64,000 bases of DNA, from the NCBI GenBank assembly GCA_030280995.1, contig JASXTE010000011.1:4236501-4300500 (forward strand). The letters are read 5' to 3'. The position numbers and the translations under genes are program-made. Source of the stretch: Hemileia vastatrix (taxonomy: Eukaryota; Basidiomycota; Pucciniomycetes; Pucciniales; Zaghouaniaceae). Shown piece after piece: positions 47,837 to 59,229 of the stretch (within the stretch, counting starts at the first letter, position 1; each line of letters opens with the position of its first letter). The notes under the pieces were generated by a model. It saw only the letters and a list, made by a program, of their open reading frames with translations, was not told where the DNA came from and did not search any database.

Positions 47837-48362
47837 TTACCTGTGGAGTAAAATTTATTATTATACATACCAACATGATAATCAAACAAATCATTTACGA
47901 TGGAAAGGGAGGAAATTTCCCATGTGCCTTCTTTCTTCTGCCTCCCTGATAAGGATGGGCCTGAGGAGGTTGATGGTAGGTTTGTGTCCTGGATGGGCCA
48001 GGGTGTTGAGCTGTTGGCTGCTGTACATTCTGCTGGTAATGGCTCATAAGGTAGTTCCATTTCCACTGTTCCACTTGTAGAGTGTTTTGACTTTGAGTGA
48101 AAGAGCTGGGTGCCTGATGGGGCTGAGGTTGGGGCTGATTGGTTGATAAAGGAGGAGATTGAACCTGCTTGTGATTTAAGAGCTCCTGAATCTGTTTCCA
48201 GAATTACTACTCTTGCCTTGTACTTCATGTTTTCTGCCTTCAGCTCTTTTATATGGCTCGACAGATTGTTTATTTGCTGCATCAGAGGGATCTTTTTTAT
48301 TTTTATACCCTTTAGAGGATTTTCCTGATTGATCTGAGGCTTTACTTCTTTCAGAGTAATTT
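47837..48362 (-). pseudogene. Element D gag fragment (ORF1 C-terminus and ORF2 start)
   Basis: It is colinear with C gag at about 44860-45370: INNLSSHIKELKAENMKYKA, a Gln-rich linker and the junction where CCATGGTAAG has become CCATCGTAAA (near 47893-47903). It is cut on the left by the 5' LTR of C and on the right by a solo LTR. Confidence 0.8.
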
Positions 48363-49537
48363 TGTCAGCCATGCTATCGCAGGAGTCCAGTAATTTATAC
48401 AATAAATTACTGTAATCATATAGAGGAATAACTGTATGTAAATACAAAATATTGTTTAAATAAAATTATAAATATTTTGTGAATGAATAAAATAAATATT
48501 ATACTTAATTTTATTATTAAATAAATTGTATTACATAAACAAATGTAATATTCTATAATATCATGGCATAATTTATATGTATAAATAAATTATTCAAAAT
48601 TATATTATAAGTGTAAATTTAACTTACACTGTAATTACAATTTTAATAATAACATTTATATAAACTAAATACAACTTATCATATAATAATATTCATCAAT
48701 ATTTGGCGCTTCCTTGACCCTTAATTGTGTCACTAATATTACTAAATTAATTTAATATGATTAAATTTAATTGCTCATGTTAAAAAGATTCCTGTATTAA
48801 TTTAATTAGTTGTCCAATTAATTTAATAGTTAATTTACTTGAAATAGTTAACTTACCATTGCTTATACTGAGTGAAGATTATTTAAACATGTAAAAATAA
48901 TTCCTTTTATTTTAATTATAATTTTTTTAGCTATTTGTATTCCCTCTTTAGAATTCTTTCTCATAGTTCTTATTTTCCATACTCAGATAGTTATTTGTTA
49001 TATTAATTTTATTCTTTTTTAGAAATATCTGATGGAAACAAATATTTGCTTATCACAGATTTATTTTAATTGTTTTTTAATTAAATTTTTTAATTATTTC
49101 TTTCACTTCATATTACTTTTTGTAATTATATTTGGAGCGCTCTAGAGGGTCCTCTTGTCTATAAAAGGGCTTTAGAAGTCTCTCTGGTAGCTCATCACTT
49201 ACTATACACTCACTTATCATATTTTAAATATATTTCTTTTATTTATTATTTTTATTAGTTCACTACATCTAATTTAAATACTATATAAATAATTATAGGT
49301 TGCCTTAAGATTTATAATACTATTATTGAACTGTTGCGCTTTGAACATTTATAATCAATTATAATATTTTACAATTTAATTAAACACTTACAACTTTGTC
49401 AAATCTCAACTATCTTGTCATCTTACTCCCTTAAACTACAAATAATTTATTTCATTTTACTTTACTATCTTATAATTCCCATCCTCCTTTCTATTATCCC
49501 TATTATTTTCTTCATTCTTCTAGACATCTGGCTGATA
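48363..49537 (+). repeat. Solo LTR inserted in element D
   Basis: It begins TGTCAGCC and ends GGCTGATA (a decayed CTGACA), and is flanked by the perfect 5-bp duplication AATTT (48358-48362, 49538-49542). TATAAAAGGG at about 49160 sets its plus orientation. Removing it restores continuity of D's ORF1 with that of C. Confidence 0.9.
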
Positions 49538-49721
49538 AATTTGGTGAGGGGGTTTTTCCGCTCCTCCTGACATTTCTATGTCCTGAAGAATATGAAGGTT
49601 TTTTGTCAGCTGAAGAATTCTTGTAAGTTAATTTTGATGAACCTACATATTCATTATAAACATCCACATCAATTTCATCAGCATGAAGATTATCCATGCT
49701 GCTTGCCAAGCTACTGGACAT
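49538..49721 (-). pseudogene. Element D ORF1 N-terminus
   Basis: Starts at 49721 with MSSSLASSMDNLHADEIDVD, the same start as C, and reads to HRNVRRSGKTPSPN before the solo LTR interrupts it. Confidence 0.8.
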
Positions 49722-50418
49722 AAAAACTGTGAAGAAAAATCAATTGGATTTAATTAATGATTTAAACTTATATTTTTCAAAATAAAAAAAATAATCAAAT
49801 TATTTTTAAAAAATAAACATAAAAATTTTATTCAAATTATAAATAAATTAAAAATAAAAATGTAATACAAAAATATATAATTACACATTATATTATTAAA
49901 AAATAAACAATAATTATTTTGGGACCAACCAAAAAAGGTTAAAGAAGTCAACCAAAAATAATTAATACAAAAAAATATATTGGTAATATTGGGACTAAGC
50001 ACTGTGTACTATTATGGTCAACCAATAATATCAAAATATTAATAAAAAATTAATTTAATAATTTTTTAAAAAAATAATGGTCTTCTAGGACTGAGAGAAT
50101 AACTCTATTATGGTAAACAAGGAAAAAAAAATTATTTAAAAAATTGATCACTTACACTCAGTGACTCAGCAAAATAGCCAAGGCACCGTTATTGCAATAA
50201 AAATTTAATAATATGGTTGATAGGTGCAAAGGTTTACTTATTATAGTGATTAAGAAATCACCTTAAAATATATGTAAATTAATATATCACAAACCTAAAA
50301 GGTCAAACCCAAGTTTGAAACATGGTCATGGTAAAAATTGAGGTTTTTGCGCTAGGTGGTCCTTGTGTTGAGTCGTTTTTCAAAAAAGTTGTCGTTGTTA
50401 TATGGAAAGGCTCCCAAT
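49722..50418 (-). other. Element D 5' leader and primer-binding site
   Basis: Leader alike in sequence to that of C (shared GGGACTAAGCACTG and GGGACCAACCAAAAA). Next to the LTR the minus strand reads ATTGGGAGCCTTTCC. A GAA-rich run at 50432-50475 lies just inside the LTR. Confidence 0.6.
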
Positions 50419-51705
50419 TATTGGCCAGTCATCTAGAAGAAGGAGAAGAAGAAGAAGAAGAAAAGAAGAGGAAGAAAGAGGAGAGAGAAATTAAAAGGGA
50501 TAATAAAAGGTAGAAAGAAAGAAATAAAACAAAAGTAATAAAATAACTAATAAAAAAGGTGCAATGACAAGTTTGTGAGAATTGACACAAAAAGGAGTAT
50601 TGATTTAATAGGGACTATTGATCAAGTAAGTATTTGATTTCTGCTTAAATAACAATTATAATTACTAATAAACTTAAAGCAAACTATAGGAATTTATATA
50701 ATATTTTTATTAGACTCATAACGCCACAAAAAATAGTAACAAAGTATTTAAATTATTATAAGTAATGTAATGTAAGTAATGGCTGCCAAAGGGGAATTCC
50801 AAGGCCCTTTTATAGGCAAGTATACCTCTGAAGCGCCTCAAATGTATATAAAAAAGTAGTAGTAATGTGAAACAAGAGATTAAAAGAATTTAATTAAAAC
50901 ATAGAAATTAAGAGAAAAATTTAAACAATAAATTAAACCCATGAATAAGTAAATATTTTTACCACCATAAAGTCCCAAAACAAGTAATTAATATAATTAG
51001 TAACTAAGTGATTATGAAACCTGAGAACTGTGAGAAAAAAAATCCTAAACAAGTATTACAGTAAGATGTAAAGGGTTTAATTAAAACAAATAAAATTATT
51101 TTCACGCCAAAATTTATGTAATCAATTTAATTCAGTATAAAGAAAAATTAATTAATTTTTTTAACTATTTTAAGTAATTTAATAATTAGTTTAATTGAAA
51201 CAATTAATTAATATAATAAATTTACTAATTTAAAGTGAGAATTTTAATGTCATTTTATTAAATAAGTGTTTTAATTTATATAATAATTTTACTAACACAA
51301 TTAAGGGTCAAAAAAGTGCCCAATATTTATGGATAATAATATATGACAAGTTTTATTTAATATATAAATTTTATTAATTAAATCGTATCTACATTATAAG
51401 TTAAATTTATTATTACACTTATAATATAATTTTATAAATAATTAATTTATTAATTTATAAATATTAAATACATAAAAATCTGCCATGATTTCATAGAATA
51501 TAATATAATTTTATGTAATGAAGAATTACTTAATAATAAAATAAATATAATAATTATTTTACTTATTTATAAAATATTTATATAATTTTATTATTCAATA
51601 AATTTTTTTATTTTAAATACATAAAATACATAATGTTATTCCCTTATATGATTCCAATAAATTATTATAACAATTTACTGGGCTCCTGAGATAGCCTGGC
51701 TGACA
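50419..51705 (-). repeat. Element D 5' LTR
   Basis: It begins TATTGG (decayed TG) next to the primer-binding site and ends CCTGGCTGACA at 51705. The TATA-like CCTATAAAAGG is on the minus strand near 50807-50817. Its outer edge cuts a NAM-associated-type coding sequence. The rest of element D beyond its gag is missing. Confidence 0.85.
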
Positions 51706-52135
51706 GGATGCTTCTTTTAAAATAGAGGACACCTGGGAGGTTTTATAAATCATGCACCAAAGTGGAATTCAAATATTACTAGTCACCAAGCAGCTTGTCA
51801 CACTTCAAATCCTGAGATTGAAGACGGAAACTCTGAAAAGTATTCTCCTTCTCTTCCTTCCACCTCTTCTATTGCTCATGGTACCAGGCCAATCAGTACA
51901 AAACAGGAAACAAAAGTTTGAATTAGCTGGTCCCAATTTCAAAGAGGAACATTTAAAGGTGGTTCCTAAAAGTAATAGGATTGCTAAATATTCTTCAGAA
52001 AGAAAAAATATGGCGAAAGACATTGAAATTTTATTATTGTCTGAGGAAGATTGCCCTGATAAGCTGGCTAAGTTTGGATTGAGGCTTTTGAAAAAGAATA
52101 TTCTTAAGTGCTTGAGAAATGAGGATGAGGAATAG
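51706..52135 (+). pseudogene. NAM-associated C-terminal-domain-like protein, 5' truncated
   Basis: Reading across frames gives EDTWEVL, HAPKWNSN, then a Ser-rich linker and GTRPISTKQETK. These resemble the CWxxLxxxPKW and RPIGxKxxK hallmarks of NAM-associated (trihelix/Myb-like partner) proteins often encoded by PIF/Harbinger elements. The last frame continues SSERKNMAKDIEILLLSEEDCPDKLAKF to a stop at 52133-52135. At least two frameshifts are visible. The N-terminal DNA-binding part is cut off by the LTR of element D. The assignment rests on motifs only. Confidence 0.5.
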
Positions 52136-52640
52136 AATGAAATAGGACTAGATTTAGATAGGATTTAAGCTTTAGATTTGGTGGTTCATTACATGTTACA
52201 CAAACTTGCAATATTAAGTCTTGAACATTTATCATTTATGATAGAAAATATGATTGTTTTGGAATAAATTTTTTTTTGATTTATCCAATGTGGAGCATTT
52301 TGAGAGCAAAAAATTATTGAATATGCAATCTTATATCCTTAAAAGATAATGTGAGCATTATCTCTTCATTAAATTTACTTGGTTTTGATGTGAAATGATG
52401 ACAAAATGTGTTACTTTCCATTAGCAAATGGAATGATAACAGGGCAAATCACATTAAATCAAAATAAGTTGCATAATGCTCCAGATTATTTTGATGATTG
52501 TGCATGCAAAAAATTGTTCAATATTACTAGGAAAATAATTTGGCAAACTGAAAATTAGAACTCCTTGTATTAATTTTATCAAATCAAGTAAGATTAAAAA
52601 TTATAATTTATCATGTAAATTTGAATAGCCTACTACAATT
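52136..52640. other. AT-rich spacer without recognised features
   Basis: No open frame, repeat or LTR end recognised. Confidence 0.5.
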
Positions 52641-53935
52641 ACAAGTCCTCAACCATCTCCCCTTCTTCTAGCTCTTTCATCTGTTTCTTCTCCTCAAATT
52701 TAGCTTTAGATATAACAGCATTTTGGTAATAATATAAATTATCCTTCTTTGAAGAATCCTTTCCCAAAAGATCACTTAAATTCTCAACAAGATAAGTAAC
52801 TTTTTCTAAAACATTCATCTCTACATACCCTGATATATCTGGTACAATTTTTTTGAGCTTTCTGAGGACTGCACATAGCCTTTTAGTGACCTGAACAAAT
52901 TATCCCAACCTGGTGAAAGCTCCATGTTCCATGCAAAAAGTTTTCTGATGAATTAAAGAATTATAAGGTCATATCCATACCCATACTCCATCAACTTTCT
53001 TCAAATCTAACATCCATCCAATTTCAGGGAAAATCAAGTGTAAACCTGTTTTACTGGGATATTCTGACTTCCATGTTCTCTCAGAAAGTTTCCCCTGATA
53101 AGGTTTTTGGCATCCAAACTCCAAGAGAAATTTCTGTAGCATCTTCATCAGTATGAGGGCTATTGATGAAGCCATCATTTTTCCAAGTTATATTTCCACC
53201 AAATGCTTCTTGATCCCCATGATGAGGGAGTCCCAAATCACTAAAAAAAGATAATTATGGCTCATAATATTTAGAAGAGATTTCCTGAAATAAGAAGGCA
53301 TATAATTTTTAGATAAATTCTAGATACTGCTTCACTTCTTCAATACTGAGGTTCCCAATGGAGTCAAATCCTTGAAATTTGAAACAATTATAGTTAAAAT
53401 TTGAATTTAAAATTAAAGTAAAATATAAATATTTTCTTAATAATGACATAACAAAATTAAGGACATAATCATATTCAGCCCTTTTATCTAACCCAAACAT
53501 CTTCCCATGACCACATGCTTCCTTATGCAACCCATTAATAGAAATTTTATGTCCCAGTGATTTGAAATACTAGCTGCATAATCTGAAATCATCTAGCTTT
53601 CAAAGACTGTTTGATTCTTTAAGAGTATATGATTTAAAAATGACTGGTAGCATTGATTCTTTTTTCAGATCAAGAAATTTTATCCCCTGTTTGAAAAAAT
53701 TATAGATCCTATTACTAAGGCACTGTTTCTGAGTCTGAAGATTCAATAGTTTAGGGTTAATGAAGGGTCTACTTCTAAATCTTGCTCCCCTCAAAAATTC
53801 TGGTTCCCAATAATACATCCATCCAGATTTTCAACCTATATCTGAACAAAAAGCCTCACCTTATTTGATAGACTCTGAATAGTTATTCCTTTTCCCAATC
53901 TTCTTATTTCTAGTTGTCTTGGGAGTTATAGGAAC
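52641..53935 (-). pseudogene. TET/JBP-like 2OG-Fe(II) oxygenase, broken
   Basis: Reading the minus strand with several frame changes gives an N-terminal basic part (TTRNKKIGKRNNY), a middle region (KSYTLKESNSL, DFRLCS) and a core: FGGNITWKNDGFINSPHTDED followed by SLGVWMPK. His-Thr-Asp at 53147-53155 fits the HxD iron-binding motif. About 65 codons later VWIW...NSLIHQKT supplies the distal His (codon at 52948-52950), followed by FTRLG and FVQVTKRL, where fungal members bind the co-substrate. Fungal TET/JBP proteins are thought to oxidise methylated bases and are known to expand with transposons in basidiomycetes. At least five stops or frameshifts make this copy inactive. Another 2OG oxygenase family cannot be excluded. 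Confidence 0.6.
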
Positions 53936-55206
53936 TTAAAATTACAGACAAATATATATATATATATATTTGATATTTAAACTTAATAAAAATTGTCAAT
54001 CCTTTCCATGGTGTAAGAGCTATAGAAAATTCAAAATAACAAGAAAATAATTCAATAGAATAAATGTATTATAATTTAAATGAATATTTCATTAAAATAT
54101 CAAGAAAACTTTTTTTATTTTAAATAAATCTGGAAGAGAGACTTGGATTCTTCAAGAAATTACGTGGATATTTTAATTCCCCTTTTCTTTATGGATTCCA
54201 ATGGGTTTAAAAAGTTATTTTCTTAGTAAACATCACTATTAGGAGAAAGAAAAATATGATCAAAAAGGAAATAAAGGGGTTTATCTTGTGCCAACATGCG
54301 ACCTTATCTAATAAAAGAAACAGATTGATTTGATGAATTAACATTTATTAAAAGAAACTTTTTCTCTAGCAGATGGAAAAAAATCTGTAAAGTGAAGAGG
54401 CATCCTTTATTTTAATATTATTTCACTATAAATTTTATAGCAGCGAAATTTCTTATTTCTTTAAAAAATAATTACTATTATTTAGTTTCTCCCAGCCACA
54501 GAAGCCTGGCTTGGAGACCTGTGTGTGATGTTGCTGCTGTTTAGAAGAGACATCCCTATTTTTTTCTTTCTTTTTTGTAATTTAACACATTTTTTTATTT
54601 ATTTACTCCCAGCTAGAGGATCCTGGCTGGGGAACCTATGGGTGATGTTGCTGCTAAACAGGAGTAACATTGATTGCACCACACAAAGGGGAAATAGTGG
54701 TTGGAATTTTTTTAGTGCCTGGAAGAAGGGGGGAGGATGGTGATCATGATGTTGACCAGGAGAAAAGAGGTTGAAAAAGATGAGCAGCAGGGAAGATATC
54801 TGTCTTCAGGGAATTTAGCTTGAGGAATGGGGAATAACAATGAACTCCTCTACCCCATTACAGTGGATTTATTGACGATACTTGGAGTCATAACAGCAAA
54901 AATAGTTTATTTGTATTTTCAATTTGCATTCTTGACATTGTTTTAGTTTATTTTTCTCTCCTTTATTTCTTTGTCTTTGCTTGTTAAACTCCAAAATCCA
55001 ACCTCCTTCACTTTTTTTGCCAAAATTTCTGCAAGTGTTTATAACTTCTCCTGATTAAAATTTCTTTCTATCAACACTTCCCAGGAAAAAGGACTCAATA
55101 ACCTTCTCCTTCCTGAAATTGTTGTTTTCCAAACCCTTTTGTCATCAATTCATAACTAGTTCAAATCTCACAAAATATTTGTATCAAGACACATGCAATA
55201 TACTTG
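53936..55206. other. AT-rich region with one duplicated block
   Basis: Apart from the duplication at 54481-54663 I see no gene or element. Confidence 0.5.
54481..54663. repeat. Imperfect direct duplication (two ~67-bp copies)
   Basis: 54481-54548 and 54597-54663 share TTA-TTTCTCCCAG...CCTGGCT-GG...GTGATGTTGCTGCT. Each copy holds a small inverted repeat of CCAGC and GCTGG, so each could form a hairpin. Confidence 0.8.
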
Positions 55207-55281
55207 CATGAAAAAAAAGAAAAAGAAAAAAGAAAAAAGAAAGAAAGAAAAAAAGAAAGAAAAGAAAAAAAAGGAAAAAAA
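55207..55281. repeat. A/G-only purine tract
   Basis: About 75 bases consisting almost only of A and G on the plus strand. Confidence 0.85.
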
Positions 55282-56128
55282 ATTAACATTTGTTTCCAGC
55301 ACCACTTAGATCTTTTGGCTGAATAACTTTGTCTTTACCCTGAAGTTGGATTTCAATATGAAACTTTCTTTATCCAGATGTTATTATAAGTTCATTTTTC
55401 TTTCTATTAGGGTTGCCTAAAATCAGTTCACACATCTACTTAAACCTCTCACTTTTCCAGCTAGATTAATTTAATTATACTTACCAGTTTCCATTCAAAA
55501 AATGCCACAAATAAATTTTATTCTCTTTTTCTCACATTTTTTAAACCATTCTCCTTCAAATATATTAGCTTCAAAAAAAATTTCCATAGATTTTTTTAAT
55601 AAACATAAAAAGTTCTTTGAAATAAGTAATAGTTAAATCATTCTCACATCCCATAGTGTTAATTTACATGCGGCTAAATTAAGTTCTTTCCCATATATCC
55701 TCAGCCTCAAAAAGAGGTCCTAATTATTAACTTTTCTGCTCTTTGATTTGATTTCCTGAGTTGTGTGCCATGCTTTTTATTTTTTATCTTATGCTTCAGG
55801 ATACTGCAAGTATACTTCAGTTAGAATTATGCACATATGTAATTCACACTGAATTTTATGTCCTTTAATGAGTAATCCTGCAAGTTTAAAAAAATGAGAG
55901 CTAGTCTGTAGTGATCTAGTTCTGGCAAGCTCTCTACATGTAGTTTAAGTTCACTTTTATACTTCATAAGTTTTGAATAATATAATTTGCCGTGTATGTA
56001 ACAACAAAAACTTGACTTCAAAAAAATATGGTATAATATATATAAAAGAGTTTTGTTTACATGCTTCATCTCGTATTAATGAATACATAGTGTTGACTAT
56101 TCCATAGATGTGTCACAAATGTGTTAAC
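55282..56128. other. No recognised features
   Basis: AT-rich sequence. A short minus-strand open frame at 55827-56069 has no recognisable domain and I do not call it a gene. Confidence 0.5.
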
Positions 56129-56518
56129 TAGTCAACAAAAACCAAAAAACAAAAAACAAAAAGAAGCATAGTAATAAAAAACAGAAAAACAAGAAAAAAA
56201 AACAAATAGAAAAGAAAAGAACAATCAAAAACAAAAAACAAAAAACAAAACAAAAAAAACAAGAAACAAAAAACAAAAAACAAAAAACAAAAAACAAAAA
56301 ACAAAAAACAAAAAACAAAAAACAAAAAACAAAAAACAAAAAACAAAAAACAAAAAACAAAAAACAAAAAACAAAAAACAAAAAACAAAAAACAAAAAAC
56401 AAAAAACAAAAAATAAAAAATAAAAAATAAAAAATAAAAAATAAAAAATAAAAAATAAAAAATAAAAAATAAAAAATAAAAAATAAAAAAATAAAAAAAT
56501 AAAAAACAAAAAACAAAT
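56129..56518. repeat. (CAAAAAA)n / (TAAAAAA)n heptamer array
   Basis: Impure CAAAA-type repeats lead into about 20 regular CAAAAAA units (about 56270-56413) and then about 13 TAAAAAA units (56414-56505). The unit stays 7 bp while the non-A base switches from C to T once. Long low-complexity frames on the minus strand are by-products. Confidence 0.92.
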
Positions 56519-57177
56519 AGAAGCATATTTTTAGTCAAAAAATTGAAATAAGCTTTATCTTTGCATAAATATTATCTAGGTGATGTGTATGATGTGATAG
56601 ATTAATCATTTATTTTTTTATTTTTTTAAGTTTTCTCAGCAATGCCTTCCTGGAAGAAAGATGCACAGAAAATTCAGCTTCCTTTAGAGAACTAGAAAAG
56701 TTTGTATATAATTTTTCTTCCCTTCCCATTTATCTTCTTTACACCTCCAGAATCATATCAAAATAGAAAAAAAAATTAAACAAAAAACTTGTATTTATTT
56801 AGTAAAAGTACTAACTACTTTACACTACAAAAAGAGACCAATAATCAAATTCCTTAAAAACAAACAAGCTAAAATTTAAAAAAGAAACTCATAAGTTGAT
56901 AAATGGCTGGGAGTATAGGGGATGAATAATAGTGAAAGAAGGATGTAAAAAAATAAGAAAAATAAGAAAAGTAAAAGTGATAATTTTATAAAATGAAAAA
57001 AAATAATAAATAATATTAAAATTTTCTTTCAAAATTTTCTTAGGATTGTGAGCCTCTCCTCAACCAGCTTTAAATTTTTAAATCCTCCATGAGTTGGAGA
57101 TGAAGTGGAGTATCCCATAATGTACAGTTTTTCACTTGATATCTTGATTGTGTGAAAATGATTTCTGGATCATGATT
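56519..57177. other. No recognised features
   Basis: AT-rich flank between the heptamer array and the transposase relic. No terminal inverted repeat was identified by eye. Confidence 0.5.
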
Positions 57178-58345
57178 TTATGGAACAATATGAGTTAAAT
57201 TTTTGGTGCTCTTCTCATTTCTTAATTGAAAAATGTCATCATTATAATTCTCCTGTAGAATCATGCTGTGAAGAATGATTGCACAGGTCATCACATTATG
57301 AATATTTACTATGTGCCACAAGCAGCATGGCTGAGCAAGTATACCCCAAAGTGCTGTGAGAGTACCATAAAGAGGTTCAATATCTTTTCTGAAAGCAGTC
57401 TGGAGGGTCTGATAATGCCTACCAACATCATCTTGAGGATGGTAAAGTGGCTTAGCAAACACAGGCCAAGTTGTATAAATCCCATCAACAAGATAGTATG
57501 CATGAGTGTACTGATGGCCATTTATATTAAAATGAACTTCATCTTTTTTCCCTATATATTCAATCATGAGAAAAGCTTGTATAATATTTATCTAAATGGA
57601 ATTACACGCCAGATATAAAGTCATAAAACAAAGTATTAAGATTCAACACATTAACATCATTGAGTGCACCTGGTGTTCCAAAAAATTCATGCCAAAACCA
57701 TAAATTTTTTGATGCCACAGCTTCCTGAACCATTGTTGTTGTACATTCCTTACCCTGATACTGGCCAGCCCAGGCAGAAGAAGAGTTTTTCCATGCCCAG
57801 TGTGTCCCATCAAAGCTTCCTTTACAGCCAGGGAAGCTTCAATCCTCATTTCCCATTAAAATCTTTTTTAGATCTTCAGGGTTTGGAGTTCAAAGAGATT
57901 CAAAACCATATATTTCCATCACATATTTCACTAAAGTTTTCAAACATTAAATTATAGTGCTGGCACCCATTTGAATGTATTCATCTGTGATGTCAGCTGA
58001 TACACTATATGGCACTTGTTGGAGGGCTGTTGAAATTTTTTAGCTTGTTGTTAATTCCCAGGTTCCAAAAAAGTCCTGCTGTTAAACCCAATAGATATTA
58101 TGAGCCTGAAAGTCATTGGCTAATCTCAAAAATATTTTTTTATTTACTTGGAAGCAGCATTTGAAACAGGACTCTGGGTGTATTGGGTTATCTCCAAGGT
58201 AATCTAAGATGAGTTGATTGTTTCCTTGAGCTCACTCACAATGGATTCTCCTGTGAGTGAAAGTAGTCTGATCATCATCTAGAGGATATAGCTCATTAAA
58301 TGTTTGCACATTTCTGAGAAGAGTTACAACCATTTGGTTTCTTAA
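57178..58345 (-). pseudogene. PIF/Harbinger-type DDE transposase, broken
   Basis: Minus-strand reading across frames gives RRIHCE, NPIHPESCFKCCFQVNKKIF, NDFQAHNIYWV, QQDFFGTWELTTS and ISTALQQVPYSVSADITDEYI. The catalytic core follows: GSFDGTHWAWKN (first Asp), GTPGALNDVNVLN (second Asp), NGHQYTHAYYLVDGIY, and FRKDIEPLYGTL (Glu). These match the plant-transposon-protein class of Harbinger transposases, which cut and paste DNA. The DDE residues survive, but several stops and at least three frameshifts break the gene. The last 129 codons (57178-57567) are open and end at a natural stop. Terminal inverted repeats were not located. Confidence 0.87.
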
Positions 58346-59016
58346 AACATTGCACCAATTGATGGGTGGTATGGTAGAAAGTGAGAGGGGGGAGGTAAGG
58401 ATTTAATGATGCATGATTTTGGAGCTCCAGTTTTAGAAAACATTAGAAAATTCATATTGAATACTATTTTGAATGATTGCAGAAACAGGCCAATCAGCTT
58501 AATTTTTTAAAGTCATGCAACATTTTCAAATTTAATTTTTCCTGCACAATGGTACATGCTCTAACTTCAGGAATAGAAAAAGTCATTTTAACCTAACACT
58601 AACTTTTATAGAGTGCAATGGTGATAGAGAATCTTTACAGAAGGAAAGTGCTAGGGTAATCCAACACTATCATCAGTATAGGGCAGCCACAAGCAGGAGA
58701 TACTTCTAACTAATGGGAATGAAATCTATCTATCTATTTATATATATAAAAGAACTGGTTCCCTAACTTCCTAAAACTTAGCATATTCGGCCGCTAACCT
58801 AACTGACCCCAACTAATTCCACATTGAATACTTGGGGCTGCACATTGCTGGATGCAGCAGCCCCACCAGAAATTCTCATTTCACAACCACTCATTCCACT
58901 ATAAACCTGATATTGTAAGATATATCTATCATGCAAGGTGTGTAGCAGACAGGAAGCAGGCTTTTACTAATAATAAAAAGGTGGTATCCGTTGCAGCTCA
59001 AAAAGGTGATGTCTTT
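58346..59016. other. No gene; one GC-rich hairpin
   Basis: The only structure noted is GGGGCTGC at 58831-58838 paired with GCAGCCCC at 58856-58863, a potential stem-loop. A 64-codon open frame overlapping it has no recognisable domain. Confidence 0.5.
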
Positions 59017-59229
59017 CACCACAAAAAAACACCTGGCACCTGTTAGCAGGTGCCAATCCCTCAATAAATTTGTGGCTCAAAAATAATTAAGAGTTGATGC
59101 CACACCAGCTGGAATGCTTAGTGTTCAGTGCACAGTCTTCCCAGAAAAATTACAGCTAAGATAGAATTGAATTAAATCATAGATAGGGATTGGCACCTGC
59201 TATCAGGTGCCCACATTTTTTTTCTGGTG
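59017..59229. mobile_element. CACC-ended MITE with palindromic ends (213 bp)
   Basis: The ends CACCACAAAAAAACACCT and, from the right, CACCAGAAAAAAAATGTG extend into ~45-bp inverted repeats. Each includes a palindrome, GGCACCTGTTAGCAGGTGCC or GGCACCTGATAGCAGGTGCC, followed by AATCCCT. The flanks TTT and TTA are not a clean duplication. No coding capacity. Confidence 0.82.

Noticed and set aside
55827..56069. 80-codon minus-strand open frame
   Set aside because: No domain, no homologous feature in the window, and composition is as expected by chance in AT-rich DNA.
56124..56538. Three overlapping 94-136-codon open frames rich in Phe, Leu and Cys on the minus strand
   Set aside because: They are translations of the heptamer array in each frame.
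58852..59046. 64-codon plus-strand open frame
   Set aside because: It runs into the MITE at 59017 and has no recognisable motif.
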